Positions 12,265 to 22,039 of a stretch of DNA of 64,000 bases are shown here, piece by piece (position 1 is the stretch's first letter; every line of letters starts with the position of its first letter). Source of the DNA: Cohaesibacter celericrescens (GTDB lineage Bacteria; Pseudomonadota; Alphaproteobacteria; Rhizobiales; Cohaesibacteraceae); NCBI RefSeq assembly GCF_002866925.1, contig NZ_PKUQ01000047.1, positions 124,001 to 188,000 of the forward strand. Reading direction: 5' to 3'. The notes below the pieces were generated by a model, which was not told the DNA's origin, did no database searches, and saw only the letters and a program-made list of their open reading frames with translations. The translations under genes were made by a program, and so were the position numbers.

Positions 12265-12922
12265 GGATGGCCTCCACAATGGTGTCCGTTTTGGCCAACC
12301 AACCGACAATGGCACCTTGGGCTGCAATCATCTCTAGCGTGGCTTGCTTGAAGGCAGGGAAATAGCTTTCCGTTGCGTCTGTGGCGAGCAGGCAATCATA
12401 GCCGCGATCATTGGCTTCGCGCATGGTGGTTTGAACGCAGACTTCCGTGGTGACCCCTGCAAAAACCAGTTGTTTGATGCCGCGTTGTTGGAGAATGTCA
12501 CCCAGATGTGTGGCGTAGAAGGCGCCCTTGCCGGGTTTGTCTATCACCACTTCGCCATTGATGGGGGCCAATGCGGGCACAATGGAAGCCCCGGGTTCAC
12601 CAGCAATCAACACGCGGCCCATCGGACCAATATCGCCGATGCGCAAGGCAGGGTCGCCACGGTCGCGCTTGGCGGGCGGGCAGTCGGATAGATCGGTTTT
12701 GTGGCACTCACGGGTATGGATGACGGGCAATCCTGCCTTGCGAAACCCTGCAATTAATTTTGCAACGGTGGGTACAATGGCTTGTAGCAGGCTGACATCA
12801 TTGCCAAGGCTGGCACCAAACCCGCCGGGCTCGATGAAATCACGTTGCATGTCGATGACGATGAGCGCCGTGCTTGACGGATCAAATGCAAAATCAAATG
12901 GTTCGGCTTTTATTATGTTCAT
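12257..12922 (-). CDS. Isochorismatase-family cysteine hydrolase, possible triuret or ureide hydrolase
   Basis: Cytoplasmic amidohydrolase of 221 residues with the family triad Asp24 (VIDMQRDF), Lys129 ([11 protein letters not shown]) and Cys162 ([11 protein letters not shown]). It overlaps the ABC ATPase gene by ATGA and overlaps the cupin gene. It is paralogous to the biuret hydrolase two genes upstream, sharing the spacing and the TMREANDRG block, but its substrate-facing segments differ ([13 protein letters not shown] against [11 protein letters not shown]). In other bacteria a hydrolase of this family removes ammonia from triuret ahead of biuret hydrolase. That is the best guess, since biuret hydrolase and allophanate hydrolase are both here. 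Other ureide, guanylurea or ureidoacrylate-like substrates are possible. Confidence 0.85.
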   Translation of the reverse strand: MNIIKAEPFDFAFDPSSTALIVIDMQRDFIEPGGFGASLGNDVSLLQAIVPTVAKLIAGFRKAGLPVIHTRECHKTDLSDCPPAKRDRGDPALRIGDIGPMGRVLIAGEPGASIVPALAPINGEVVIDKPGKGAFYATHLGDILQQRGIKQLVFAGVTTEVCVQTTMREANDRGYDCLLATDATESYFPAFKQATLEMIAAQGAIVGWLAKTDTIVEAIHD

Positions 12923-14448
12923 GCGTGCCCTGCCATATATTGTCCGATTTCAGCTATGTCGGCGGTTCCAATAGGGGTTTCAAAAGCGACCTTGCCTTCC
13001 GACATGACGATGACGCGGTCAGAGAGTTCCAGAATTTCGTCTAGATCCTCGCTGATCAATAACACAGCGGTGCCGCCATTGCGCGCGGCCATGATACGGG
13101 CGCGAATTTCGGCAACAGCGGAGAAATCCAAACCAAAACAGGGGTTGGAAATGATCAAAAGATCAACATCGCCGGTCAGCTCTCGGGCCAATACGGCGCG
13201 CTGCACATTGCCGCCGGACAAATCTGCAATCGGGCTGTCGATTGATGTGGTTTTGACATTGTAATCGCCCACCAAATGATCGGCTTTGGCATTGATCTGT
13301 TTGTTGTTGAGCCAGAATGTCGGCTTCGCATTCTCTGCCACATCAAAATCGCGAAAGGATATATTTTGCGCCACGCTCATTTTGGGGGCGCAGGCATTGT
13401 TCAGTGGTTCTTCGGGCAAATAGCGCACGTTGGATTTTCGGGCTTCCTTGCGGGTGGCGGTGTAGGGTTCGCCTTTGACTTCAATGTTGCCGCGCTCATA
13501 AGGGCGCTGGCCGGCCAGCAATTCCATTAGCTCGGTCTGGCCGTTGCCGGATACGCCCGCAATGCCGACGATTTCACCGGCACGCACATTAAGGCGAGCG
13601 ATCTGAATGGGCTTGAGGCCAGATCGGTCTATTGCCAAGATGTCGGACATGGCAAGCACCGTATCGCCCAACGCATCTTTGCGGGTGTCCTTTTTCGATA
13701 ATTCTTTTTCGCCAATCATCATGGCCGCCATATCTGCATGGCTCATGTCTGCTACCTTGCCGCCGCCAACATATTGACCGCGCCGCAGCACCGATACGTC
13801 GTCGGCGTAGGCTGTCACCTCTCGGAATTTGTGGGTGATCATCAGAACGGTGAGGCCTTTGCTCAAGGTCATGTCTCGCACCATACCCAAAAGTTCGTCC
13901 GCCTCAGCTGGAGTGAGGACCGAGGTGGGCTCATCTAGGATCAGGAATTGCCTGCCCAGATATAGCTGTTTGAGCAATTCGAGTTTTTGTTTTTCCCCTG
14001 CGGCCAGGTTCTTGACCGGCACATGCAAGGGTACATCAAACGGCATGGTCTGCATGAAAGCTTCGAGTGTTTCTGCCTCTGTTGCCCAGTGAATGACCTG
14101 TGGAATATCACTGCGATTGATGACCAGATTCTCGGCACCCGTCAGCGAGGGAACGAGAGTGAAATGCTGATAGACCATGCCCAGTCCATGGGCGTGGGCG
14201 GCATTGGGATTTGGTATGGTGACCTCTCGGTCTTGGATTAGCAACTGACCGGAGGTGGGCCGATTAAAGCCCATGATGCATTTGACCAACGTTGATTTTC
14301 CGGCACCATTTTCGCCCAACAAAGCATGAAAACTGCCCGGTGTGATCTTGATCGAGACATTGTCCAGCGCAGTGAATGCGCCGAACTTCATGGTCATGCC
14401 CACGGTCTCGACGCCAAGAGGGCCTCGATCGGTTTGGGGGCGAGTCAT
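12919..14448 (-). CDS. ABC transporter ATP-binding protein, two-domain, BMP/nucleoside type
   Basis: Duplicated ATPase of 509 residues from the ATG at 14448, which overlaps the biuret hydrolase stop by ATGA. Upstream codons of the open frame are rejected. First domain: Walker [10 protein letters not shown], signature AAGEKQKLE (divergent) and Walker [14 protein letters not shown]. Second domain: a degenerate P-loop GVSGNGQTE, signature [11 protein letters not shown] and Walker B-like [12 protein letters not shown]. This is the architecture of importers using BmpA-type binding proteins (purine nucleosides, branched substrates). It works with the two permeases at 16149-18211 and the lipobox-free binding protein at 18219. 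It sits between the two hydrolase genes, tying uptake to hydrolysis. Confidence 0.93.
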   Translation of the reverse strand: MTRPQTDRGPLGVETVGMTMKFGAFTALDNVSIKITPGSFHALLGENGAGKSTLVKCIMGFNRPTSGQLLIQDREVTIPNPNAAHAHGLGMVYQHFTLVPSLTGAENLVINRSDIPQVIHWATEAETLEAFMQTMPFDVPLHVPVKNLAAGEKQKLELLKQLYLGRQFLILDEPTSVLTPAEADELLGMVRDMTLSKGLTVLMITHKFREVTAYADDVSVLRRGQYVGGGKVADMSHADMAAMMIGEKELSKKDTRKDALGDTVLAMSDILAIDRSGLKPIQIARLNVRAGEIVGIAGVSGNGQTELMELLAGQRPYERGNIEVKGEPYTATRKEARKSNVRYLPEEPLNNACAPKMSVAQNISFRDFDVAENAKPTFWLNNKQINAKADHLVGDYNVKTTSIDSPIADLSGGNVQRAVLARELTGDVDLLIISNPCFGLDFSAVAEIRARIMAARNGGTAVLLISEDLDEILELSDRVIVMSEGKVAFETPIGTADIAEIGQYMAGHA

Positions 14449-15125
14449 GACAGGGCCTTTAGGACTTCGTCGCTGCTGGAAACCGAACCAAAAACCCCGC
14501 CTTGCATTTTGACCATATGGACTGCAGCATTGTGATTGCCCAGATCGGTGGCACCACAACAATCCTCTACCAACAAGCATTCAAAGCCGCGGTCGTTTGC
14601 TTCGCGCATGGTGGTATGCACGCACACGTCTGTGGTGATGCCGGTCAATAGGATGTTTTCAATGCCTTTGGTGCGCAGCAACAGCTCCAGATCGGTGGCG
14701 TAAAAGCTGCCTTTGCCAGGCTTGTCGATGATGGGCTCTCCGGGCCGTGGGTATAGCTCTTGGATGATGTCCCAGCCAGGTTCCCCGCGCACAAGGATCT
14801 TGCCGCAGGGGCCTGCGTCGCCAATGCCGGCTCCCATTTGGCGAGAGCGCCAGCGTTTGTTGGCGGGCAGGTCCGACAGGTCGGGGCGGTGGCCTTCACG
14901 GGTATGGATGATGTGATAACCTTTTTCGCGCATCACAGAGAGGACTGATTTGATCGGCTCAATGGGCGCGCGGGTCAGGCTGAGGTCATAGCCCATGCTG
15001 TCGACATACCCACCGATGCCGCAAAAATCGGTCTGCATGTCGATGATGATGAGGGCCGTGTTTTCGGGGCGCAGGTCGCCATTGTAGGGCCAATTGTAGG
15101 GATCGGCTGCAATCACTTTGCTCAT
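14445..15125 (-). CDS. biuH: Biuret amidohydrolase
   Basis: Hydrolyses biuret to allophanate and ammonia. Isochorismatase-like fold, 226 residues. Triad: Asp29 (IIIDMQTDF), Lys135 ([10 protein letters not shown]) and Cys168 ([10 protein letters not shown]). Each lies 7 residues below Asp36/Lys142/Cys175, which I recall for the Rhizobium leguminosarum biuret hydrolase. The proteins also share [35 protein letters not shown] and MQGGVFGSV-type segments. It overlaps the formamidase stop and the ABC ATPase start by ATGA on both sides. Its product is the substrate of the allophanate hydrolase at 10072-11880. Among the assigned functions here this is one of the safer ones, though identity was judged from memory. 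Confidence 0.88.
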   Translation of the reverse strand: MSKVIAADPYNWPYNGDLRPENTALIIIDMQTDFCGIGGYVDSMGYDLSLTRAPIEPIKSVLSVMREKGYHIIHTREGHRPDLSDLPANKRWRSRQMGAGIGDAGPCGKILVRGEPGWDIIQELYPRPGEPIIDKPGKGSFYATDLELLLRTKGIENILLTGITTDVCVHTTMREANDRGFECLLVEDCCGATDLGNHNAAVHMVKMQGGVFGSVSSSDEVLKALS

Positions 15126-16138
15126 TCTGCTGCACTCCGTTTTTTGTCGCCATAGCTGCGCGTCGGTTTATCAAAACCGCAGGAGGTTCCGTCCGTGATT
15201 TTGACGTCTTTTTCCCAAGGCAATTTGTAATTGCCAGCCGCCAGATCGGTCATGAATGTGTAGGGACAATCTTGCGCACCGCCTTTGACTGCGGTGAAAC
15301 CACGATGCCCAAGCTGGTAAATATTGTTCTCGACACCCCAGTTTATACGGGCTTCGCGCACCAGATCGGGGCGGACTTCGGCGGTGATGATTTCGTCGGC
15401 GCGGCCACTGGTGCCGTGCGCAATGATGGAGCCGTCGAAATTGACAATCATGCCTTCACCCATGGAGTCAAAAGTACCGTCCGAGCCGCACATGCAGACA
15501 TTGGCGGTAACCATCAGGTTGCAAAAGGCGTTGGATTGATTGGTGAAGCTCCAGCTTTCACGGATGGGTGCGGTGTAACCGGCGGTGCGCAGCATGATTT
15601 CTGCGCCTTTATAGGCGGCCTCGCGTGCCATTTCCGGGAACATGCCGTCATGGCAAATGATCAATGACAGCTTGCAGCCATTGGGGCCATCAATGACAGG
15701 AATTCCCAAGTCGCCCGGCTCCCAAGGCTCGACCGGCACCCACGGGTGCAGCTTGCGGTAATAGAGTTTGACCTCGCCCAGATTGTCGATGATCAGGCCG
15801 GTGTTCCACGGGTTGCCATCGGGATTATATTCCATAATGGAAAAGCATCCCCAGATGTCATTGTCGATGCACGCCTGTTTGAAGGCCGCAACTTCGGGGC
15901 CATCCATCGAGCACATGATCGCCGGATTGGTATCCATCGACAGGCCATGCAAGGCGTATTCCGGGAAAACAACCAAATCCATTGTCGCCATATTGCGACG
16001 GGCTTTGGCGACCATGTCGACGATTTTTTGTGTTTGCGCGGCCAGTTGCTCTGGCGTTTCAACGTGGGTGAGCTGTAGCTGCACCATGCCCAGAACGACG
16101 CCGTTGTCCGATTTGTTGAGACCACCCAATCCGTTCAT
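15122..16138 (-). CDS. Formamidase (nitrilase superfamily, AmiF type)
   Basis: Amidase of 338 residues predicted to hydrolyse formamide to formate and ammonia. Catalytic Glu60 (VFPEYALHG), Lys129 (YRKLHPW) and Cys162 ([11 protein letters not shown]) compare with Glu60/Lys133/Cys166 in Helicobacter AmiF. Long shared blocks such as [25 protein letters not shown] and [11 protein letters not shown] support the AmiF subgroup over generic aliphatic amidases. GGAG precedes the ATG at 16138, and the stop overlaps the biuret hydrolase start. Its place inside a ureide operon suggests either general scavenging of small amides or action on an intermediate of the imported compound. Confidence 0.9.
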   Translation of the reverse strand: MNGLGGLNKSDNGVVLGMVQLQLTHVETPEQLAAQTQKIVDMVAKARRNMATMDLVVFPEYALHGLSMDTNPAIMCSMDGPEVAAFKQACIDNDIWGCFSIMEYNPDGNPWNTGLIIDNLGEVKLYYRKLHPWVPVEPWEPGDLGIPVIDGPNGCKLSLIICHDGMFPEMAREAAYKGAEIMLRTAGYTAPIRESWSFTNQSNAFCNLMVTANVCMCGSDGTFDSMGEGMIVNFDGSIIAHGTSGRADEIITAEVRPDLVREARINWGVENNIYQLGHRGFTAVKGGAQDCPYTFMTDLAAGNYKLPWEKDVKITDGTSCGFDKPTRSYGDKKRSAAE

Positions 16139-16148
16139 TTTCTTGCTC

Positions 16149-17075
16149 CTATTTGGTAATGCTTAGCTCATCCGGCGCACCAGAGATGGCTTGCGTCGTG
16201 GAGCTTGTGGCGATCAAAAGACCCAATGTCAGCACATAGGGTGCCGCGAAAAAAAGATAATAGCCTTGCGAAATGCCTACCGATTGCAGGGCAGGCCCCA
16301 AGGCCCCCGCGCCACCAAACAATAGAGCGGCCCAGAAACAGTTGATGGGGTTCCAGCGGGCAAAAATGACCAGCGCGACGGCCATCAAACCCTGGCCGGA
16401 TGAGATGCCTTCGTTCCAGCTGCCCGGATAGTACAGCGAGAGATAAGCCCCGCCGACACCGGCCAATGCGCCACCTGCCGCCGTAGACCATAGGCGGATG
16501 CGGTCGGGGTTCAGGCCCATGGCGCGGGCGGCATCGGTGCTGTCGCCGACAACGCGAATGATCAGGCCGATGCGGGTGGTTTTGAACATCCACGCCATTG
16601 CAAAGGCCAAAATGCCTCCGGCAATGAACAGCACATTGACGCGTAAGGCTGCTTCCAATTGGGGGGTATCTGTCCACCAGCCAAGCGGGATGGAGGGTAA
16701 GTCAGGGGCCACGGGCTGGATGTAGGGTTTGCCAAAGAAAAACGCTAAACCCATGCCGAACATCATCAGGGCGATGCCGACGGCGATGTCATTGACTTTT
16801 GGGAGTTTGCAAATCCAGCCATGCAACAAGCCAAACATTATACCGGCAAGAGCGGCTGCGAGCACACCCATCCATGCCGATCCGGTTTCATAAGCGATGG
16901 CATATCCAGACATGGCTCCAAAGACCAGCGTGCCTTCAAGGCCCAAATTGATGCGACCCGAGCGTTCGGTCAGGCATTCGCCAAGGGAAACAAAAATGAA
17001 CGGGGTCGAGACGCGGATAGCGCCGCCAAGGATTGCGATGGGAACGCCCCAGAGTCCGATATCAGCACTGCTCAT
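16149..17075 (-). CDS. ABC transporter permease, BMP/nucleoside type (second subunit)
   Basis: Inner-membrane permease of 308 residues, hydrophobic with about eight to ten membrane spans. Conserved blocks include ERSGRINLGLEGTL near the N-terminus and GDSTDAARAMGLNPDRIRLW before the last spans, the BPD_transp_2 coupling region. The start at 17075 is chosen because AAGGAGGAACC lies just upstream and the ATG overlaps the stop of the first permease (ATGA). A longer frame reaches 17102. It pairs with the permease at 17072-18211. Confidence 0.92.
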   Translation of the reverse strand: MSSADIGLWGVPIAILGGAIRVSTPFIFVSLGECLTERSGRINLGLEGTLVFGAMSGYAIAYETGSAWMGVLAAALAGIMFGLLHGWICKLPKVNDIAVGIALMMFGMGLAFFFGKPYIQPVAPDLPSIPLGWWTDTPQLEAALRVNVLFIAGGILAFAMAWMFKTTRIGLIIRVVGDSTDAARAMGLNPDRIRLWSTAAGGALAGVGGAYLSLYYPGSWNEGISSGQGLMAVALVIFARWNPINCFWAALLFGGAGALGPALQSVGISQGYYLFFAAPYVLTLGLLIATSSTTQAISGAPDELSITK

Positions 17076-18211
17076 GATGGTTCCTCCTTGGTGCGAATCC
17101 ATGTTTCCGGTTTAAACAGATCGATCCGCCCGACGAGGGATTCGCTAAGCAAAATGGCAACGAAAACAAACCCCTGAAGTACCAGAATGGTGGCGTCAGG
17201 TAGATCCAGACGTCTCTGCACCAAGCCGCTTGAGGCTTCAAAACCTGCCAATAGAATGGCAACGGGGATGATTGCCAGCGGATTGTGCCGTGCCAGAAAA
17301 GCAATCAGAATGCCGGTGTAACCGTAGCCAGCGATCAGGGCCGCATTGGCAGACCCATGCACGGCGCTGACTTCAATCATGCCTGCTATGCCTGCAAAAG
17401 CTCCGGCCAGAGCGGTGAATCCTACGATCAAAAGCCCCGTTGGCAGACCCTGAATTTGAGCGGCACGGACGTTGCCGCCAACAATGCGGGCGGCAAATCC
17501 CCACGTGGTGCGATCAATCAATATCCATGAGATCACACAGGCGATGATGCCGATGATCAGACCCCAATGGACGCTGAAACCTGGGATTTCGCCTAAACGG
17601 TAAGCGGCTTCCAGTGGCGCGGTGGAGGGTTTGTTGAGACTGTCAGGATCGCGAAAGACGCTCTCGACAAAATGGTTGAACAAGGCGATGGCGATATAGG
17701 CCATCAAAAGGCTGGCAATGGTTTCGTTGACGCCGCGTTTGGTGCGCAGCCACCCCACGGCACCGATCCAGAGGCCTCCAGCGACGGCGCCAGCCAAACC
17801 CATAAGGATCATGCCGAAGAGCCCGAGGCCGGGAAGCAATGCCCCCACCACACCAGCGGTCAAACCGCCAAGAACAATAGCACCTTCACCGCCAATGACC
17901 ACAAGGCCAAGCCGGGCAGGCAGGGCGACGCACAATGCCGCGAGCAACAGCGGTGCGGTGCGCGACAGGGTGTTTTCCCACGAGAAAACAGACCCAAATC
18001 CTGCCTGATAAACATAGCCATAGAAGGCCAATGGTGATTTGCCGAGCATCAACAAAAAGATGCTGAAGCCGATGAGCCCAACCAGCAAGGCTGCCAGCGG
18101 CAACATTATTGCTTCAGAGCGCCGGATCAACGCACCGATGTTTGGCGGGGCAGTGGACTTTGTCCCCGCCCTGCCGACATTTGACACTATTTTACTGGTT
18201 TTTACTGTCAT
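17072..18211 (-). CDS. ABC transporter permease, BMP/nucleoside type (first subunit)
   Basis: Inner-membrane permease of 379 residues with a charged N-terminal leader of about 35 residues and then roughly ten membrane spans. Shared features are LVVIGGEGAIVLGGLTAG, RGVNETIASLLMAYIA and ARIVGGNVRAAQIQGLP, the last being the coupling region facing the ATPase. It begins 7 bp after the binding-protein stop and overlaps the second permease. The heterodimer with 16149-17075 is standard for BmpA-type importers. Confidence 0.92.
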   Translation of the reverse strand: MTVKTSKIVSNVGRAGTKSTAPPNIGALIRRSEAIMLPLAALLVGLIGFSIFLLMLGKSPLAFYGYVYQAGFGSVFSWENTLSRTAPLLLAALCVALPARLGLVVIGGEGAIVLGGLTAGVVGALLPGLGLFGMILMGLAGAVAGGLWIGAVGWLRTKRGVNETIASLLMAYIAIALFNHFVESVFRDPDSLNKPSTAPLEAAYRLGEIPGFSVHWGLIIGIIACVISWILIDRTTWGFAARIVGGNVRAAQIQGLPTGLLIVGFTALAGAFAGIAGMIEVSAVHGSANAALIAGYGYTGILIAFLARHNPLAIIPVAILLAGFEASSGLVQRRLDLPDATILVLQGFVFVAILLSESLVGRIDLFKPETWIRTKEEPS

Positions 18212-18218
18212 GGATTTA

Positions 18219-19343
18219 TCAGATCGATCCGATCACGCCTTCAACCAGATAATTCATGCTTTCCAGTTTGACGTCATTTTCGAGATAGCTTTCGCCAGCG
18301 GCTGCAATGACATTGCCTTTGTTGTCTTTCAGCGGGCCTTTGATGGCCGAGAAGCCACCTTTCATGATGTCGGCTTTGATCGCTTCAAACTGATTGCGGG
18401 CGGTGTCGCTAACAGCTGGGCCGAGGGGGCTCATTTTCACAAAACCTTCTGCCAGTCCGCCACGCACGAAGTTATCAATGGGCTCGCCAGCCATGTGTTT
18501 CTTGACCATGTCGGTATAGACGGAAGCCCAGTTCCATTCCGCGCCGGTGAGGTATTTTTCCGGAGCCAGTGGGCTCTGGTTGGCGTGGTAGCCGCACAGA
18601 TACATGTCACGACCGGCACCGGTTTCCATCACCACTTTGGGGCCATCGACATGGCAGGTGACGACATCGACGCCTTGATCGGCTAGTGCATTGGTGGCTT
18701 CGGCTTCTTTGACCGCCATCGACCATTCGCCGGTGAAGATGACCTGACAGGTGATGGACGGATCAACCGAACGAGCGCCAAGGAGGAAGGAGTTGATGTT
18801 GAGCAGAACCTGAGGGATTGGTTTGGCAGCCACAAAGCCGATTTTTTTGGTTTTGGTGGCGTGGGCTGCGGCGATGCCGTTGAGATATTGACCCATGCCG
18901 ATGTAGCCAAAATAGGAACCGGCGTTGGTTGGGTGTTTGTCAGCGTTCCACAGGCCACCGCAATGCTCAAAGCGCACGTCTTTGTATTTTTTGGCAACGG
19001 TGACAACATGGGGATCAAAATAGCCAAAGGATGTTGGGAACATCAGGCCCGCACCATCAAAATTGATCATGCTTTCCATCGATTTTTGCACATCGACAGT
19101 CTCTGGCACATTCTCTTCTTCTACCACCGTCACGCCTTCGATGGTTTTGACGGCGGCGGCGCCTTCTGCATGGGCCTGATTGTAGCCGAAGTCATCTTTG
19201 GGGCCGACATAAATGAAGCCCACGGTGAGGGATGCAGCGTGGGCTATGGACATTGGCAAGAAGCTGCCCGCTGCGGCTACGCCCATCAGGCCTGCGCTGG
19301 ATTTGAGGAAACTTCGGCGATTCAAGGTCCGGTCTTTGCTCAT
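18219..19343 (-). CDS. BMP-family substrate-binding protein
   Basis: Periplasmic binding protein of 374 residues, first gene of the operon. The N-terminus NRRSFLKSSAGLMG is a twin-arginine-type signal ending near AHAA, so the protein is exported folded rather than as a lipoprotein. The fold signature is VGFIYVGPKDDFGYNQAHAEG, followed by NFDGAGLMFPTSFGY and ALADQGVDVVTCHVDGP, as in BMP proteins that bind purine nucleosides and related compounds. GGAGCAAAATC precedes the ATG. Its ligand is probably the nitrogen compound attacked by the operon's hydrolases (inference). Divergent from the LysR gene at 19518. Confidence 0.92.
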   Translation of the reverse strand: MSKDRTLNRRSFLKSSAGLMGVAAAGSFLPMSIAHAASLTVGFIYVGPKDDFGYNQAHAEGAAAVKTIEGVTVVEEENVPETVDVQKSMESMINFDGAGLMFPTSFGYFDPHVVTVAKKYKDVRFEHCGGLWNADKHPTNAGSYFGYIGMGQYLNGIAAAHATKTKKIGFVAAKPIPQVLLNINSFLLGARSVDPSITCQVIFTGEWSMAVKEAEATNALADQGVDVVTCHVDGPKVVMETGAGRDMYLCGYHANQSPLAPEKYLTGAEWNWASVYTDMVKKHMAGEPIDNFVRGGLAEGFVKMSPLGPAVSDTARNQFEAIKADIMKGGFSAIKGPLKDNKGNVIAAAGESYLENDVKLESMNYLVEGVIGSI

Positions 19344-19517
19344 GATTTTGCTCCTGGATTGCGATTGGGATCGGCGAGCTTGATTGGTGTTGCGCCGTAT
19401 CCTTGCCTGTTCGGTTAGTTCATATTGTCTTTTTGTTAGACTTTCAGATGAAAGCGGGCATGTCTTGTGCTAATAATTGGCAAGAACGATGCAAAAAATG
19501 CAGCAGTAGGAGCGGAC
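19344..19517. promoter_or_regulatory. Divergent control region of the ureide operon and lysR
   Basis: This 174-bp gap lies between the binding-protein gene (minus) and the LysR gene (plus). A perfect inverted repeat CTTTCA-GA-TGAAAG at 19441-19454 sits 64 bp before the lysR start and is a candidate LysR-type site. TAGGAGCGG precedes the lysR ATG. No clear promoter hexamers were picked out. Confidence 0.45.
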
Positions 19518-20426
19518 ATGCGATATCTGACGACGGCGCGTTACTTGGATATGGTGGCAAGAGCGGGTTCAATCAGGCAGGCCGCAGAGGCCCTTTCCAT
19601 CACATCAACTGCTCTCAATCGGCGTATTTTGGCCTTTGAGGAGGAGCTGGGTGCCCCGATTTTTGAAAGACTGCCGAGGGGCGTGCGGCTCAATAGTGCG
19701 GGGGAAATCCTGATCCACCATATCAGAAACCAACTCAGTGATATGGATCGGGTGAAATCACAGATTGCAGATTTGTCTGGCGTTCGCCGTGGACATGTTT
19801 CGATTGCGTGCAGTCAGGCGATGGTGCCCTATTTTTTGCCTGCGCAAATATCCCAGTATCGTGTTGACCACCCCAATGTGACATTCGGGGTGAATGTGCG
19901 CGATCGGGCCGCTGCGGAGCAGGCGTTGACTGATCATATGGCCGATATTGCGATTGTATTCGAACCTGTGCGGATGGCTGAATTTCACACCATTATCAGC
20001 GTCAAACAGCCGGTGCATGCCGTGATGGCGGCGGACCATCCACTGGCGCGGCAGCAGGTTTTGCGTATGAGTGACTGTCTGGCCTATCCGATTGCGTTGC
20101 CGACATTGCCTTATGGTGTGCGGCATCTGCTTGAACATGCGGCTTTGAGCAGTTCTCAGACGTTGGTGCCGGATATCGAATCAGACAGCTTTGATTTTTT
20201 GCGCCACTATGCGGCCTCAGAGCATTTGATCTCTTTTCAAATCCCGATTGGCCTATCCGCTGAAAAAATGCAAGGCGAATTGGTGTCCTGCCCGATGGAT
20301 ACAAGGGATGTTCCGGCTGGGGTTTTGTATATGGGGCAACTGAAGGGCCGGACGCTGCCCGTGGCAGCAGCGCGCTTTGCGGCCCAACTGTCGAGCGCTT
20401 TTGCCGCTGAATATGAGGTGACCTAG
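19518..20426 (+). CDS. LysR-family transcriptional regulator
   Basis: Regulator of 302 residues from the ATG at 19518, supported by GGAG five bases upstream. A longer frame from 19467 lacks support. The winged helix-turn-helix is at about 1-60 (ARAGSIRQAAEALSITSTALNRRILAFEEELG), and the remainder is the periplasmic-binding-like effector domain. Divergence from the ureide operon suggests it controls that operon, with the imported compound or a breakdown product as effector (inference). Confidence 0.92.
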   Translation: MRYLTTARYLDMVARAGSIRQAAEALSITSTALNRRILAFEEELGAPIFERLPRGVRLNSAGEILIHHIRNQLSDMDRVKSQIADLSGVRRGHVSIACSQAMVPYFLPAQISQYRVDHPNVTFGVNVRDRAAAEQALTDHMADIAIVFEPVRMAEFHTIISVKQPVHAVMAADHPLARQQVLRMSDCLAYPIALPTLPYGVRHLLEHAALSSSQTLVPDIESDSFDFLRHYAASEHLISFQIPIGLSAEKMQGELVSCPMDTRDVPAGVLYMGQLKGRTLPVAAARFAAQLSSAFAAEYEVT

Positions 20427-20474
20427 TGGTGTGATACCGACGTTCCAATCCACTAGGTATTCTTTCTATCTTTG
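20421..20474 (+). terminator. Hairpin terminator after lysR
   Basis: A perfect 9-bp inverted repeat ACCTAGTGG / CCACTAGGT (20421-20429 and 20450-20458) has a 20-base loop and is followed by the T-rich ATTCTTTCTATCTTT. The lysR stop codon is inside the first arm. Confidence 0.6.
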
Positions 20475-20498
20475 AGGGCCGAGATTGTTGCGGCCCTC
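20474..20498. repeat. Inverted repeat between convergent lysR and ABC ATPase gene
   Basis: A perfect 8-bp repeat GAGGGCCG / CGGCCCTC with a 9-base loop. No T run follows on either strand, so it may help termination of the minus-strand operon or protect the 3' end of its mRNA. Confidence 0.55.
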
Positions 20499-20513
20499 GG
20501 TCAGCGTGAACGG

Positions 20514-21341
20514 TTAGACCACGTTGCGCTCGCGATAGGTCTGCAAGAAAGTTCTCACCCGAGGATCGTCAGGCTCTTGACCGAAAAGCTCGGCTGGTGG
20601 CACGCAGGTGACTAGACGGCCACTGTCCAGAAAGGCCACGCGGTCGGCCACATGGGCGGCAAAGCCCATTTCGTGGGTCACGACCACCATCGTCATGCCC
20701 TCGGCAGCCATTTCTTTCATGACGGTTAGAACTTCGCCGACCAGTTCGGGATCAAGCGCAGAAGTCGGCTCGTCAAACAACATCACACGGGGTTCCATTG
20801 CAATGGCTCGTGCTATGGCGACGCGTTGTTGCTGTCCGCCGGATAGGTTGGCGGGATAATTGTCGGCTTTATCGGACAGGTGTACTTTGGCCAAAGCCTC
20901 TCGGGCTTTGTCGCGGCCTTCGCTTCGAGACAGGCCTTTGACACTCACAAGAGCCTCGGCGACATTGTCCAGAGCGCTCATATGGGGCCAGAGATGGAAA
21001 TGCTGGAACACCATGCCAATATGCTGGCGCTGGGTGCGCAATTTGTCATTCGAGAGGGGTCTGCGCGGATTGCTTATGGTGTCTTTCCAACCGATCAATT
21101 CACCATCCAGCCGGACCTCGCCGCCATCATAGGCCTCAAGGAAATTCAGACATCGTAAAAGCGTGCTTTTGCCCGAGCCGGACGGGCCTATCAGACACAA
21201 AACTTCAGAGCGGTTTACATCAAGGGTGATATTGCTCAGCGCCTCAAAGTCATCAAAGCGTTTGCTCATTTTTCGCACCGAGATGATTGCATCACTTGGC
21301 GTGTCTTCGGTGCTGCCGTTGGTTGCTTGCTGGTTGGACAT
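20514..21341 (-). CDS. Polar amino acid ABC transporter ATP-binding protein
   Basis: ATPase of 275 residues of the GlnQ/HisP group. Walker [17 protein letters not shown]-loop [18 protein letters not shown], signature [14 protein letters not shown], Walker [16 protein letters not shown] and the switch His in VVTHEMGFA are all intact. An acidic tail-like leader of about 20 residues precedes the fold. It is the last gene of the hut-linked minus-strand operon, so the substrate is probably histidine, urocanate or a related compound (inference). Confidence 0.94.
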   Translation of the reverse strand: MSNQQATNGSTEDTPSDAIISVRKMSKRFDDFEALSNITLDVNRSEVLCLIGPSGSGKSTLLRCLNFLEAYDGGEVRLDGELIGWKDTISNPRRPLSNDKLRTQRQHIGMVFQHFHLWPHMSALDNVAEALVSVKGLSRSEGRDKAREALAKVHLSDKADNYPANLSGGQQQRVAIARAIAMEPRVMLFDEPTSALDPELVGEVLTVMKEMAAEGMTMVVVTHEMGFAAHVADRVAFLDSGRLVTCVPPAELFGQEPDDPRVRTFLQTYRERNVV

Positions 21342-21372
21342 CAGGTTCTCGCTTGCAATGGAATTTAAATCA

Positions 21373-22032
21373 TCAGGCGCGTTTTAGGTGGCGTGTGACC
21401 CGAGCTTCGACCTTGGAGCCAAGCCAACTTGCGCCCACCACCATGAGCCAATAAAACAGCGACAAGACGAGAAACGGCTCCACAAAGGTGAAGGTTTCCG
21501 CTGCCATCGTTTGGGTTTCATAAAGCAGCTCAGGCACAGTCACGACTGATAAAATGGCTGTTTCCTTGGTCAGAATGATGAAGAAATTGGTGAGTGGTGC
21601 TGTGATCGGCACCAGCATTTGGGGCAGGATAACACGCCATAGAATGCGTTTTTCAGACAAGCCAACACAGCGTGCCGCTTCAATTTGGCCTTTTGGCACC
21701 GCATTGAAACCGCTGCGGAAAATTTCGGCAAAATAGGGGCTGCCATATACAATGAAGCTCAGAATGCCCGCCTGAATGGGAGACAGCACCAAGCCAACAT
21801 AAGGGCCGCCATAATAGAGGATGAAGAGCTGAATCATAAAGGGAGTGCCGCGGATTACCTCGACATAGGCATAGATCAGCCAGCTCAAGGGACGTGGACC
21901 CCAGCGGTTGAGACACGCCAGCACAAAGCCAACGACGACCCCACCCATCGACCCAACAAGCCAGCATAGTATGGTGACACCAAACCCTGTCAGCAGGGCA
22001 GGGCCATAGCGAATGAATAGATCAAATTCCAT
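21373..22032 (-). CDS. Polar amino acid ABC transporter permease
   Basis: Membrane permease of 219 residues from the ATG at 22032 ([20 protein letters not shown]). A longer open frame to 22125 would overlap the upstream permease heavily and is rejected. The HisM/GlnP family loop is present as [21 protein letters not shown], with the [16 protein letters not shown] region before it. It partners with the permease at 22040-22693, only 7 bp upstream. Confidence 0.93.
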   Translation of the reverse strand: MEFDLFIRYGPALLTGFGVTILCWLVGSMGGVVVGFVLACLNRWGPRPLSWLIYAYVEVIRGTPFMIQLFILYYGGPYVGLVLSPIQAGILSFIVYGSPYFAEIFRSGFNAVPKGQIEAARCVGLSEKRILWRVILPQMLVPITAPLTNFFIILTKETAILSVVTVPELLYETQTMAAETFTFVEPFLVLSLFYWLMVVGASWLGSKVEARVTRHLKRA

Positions 22033-22039
22033 AACGCAC

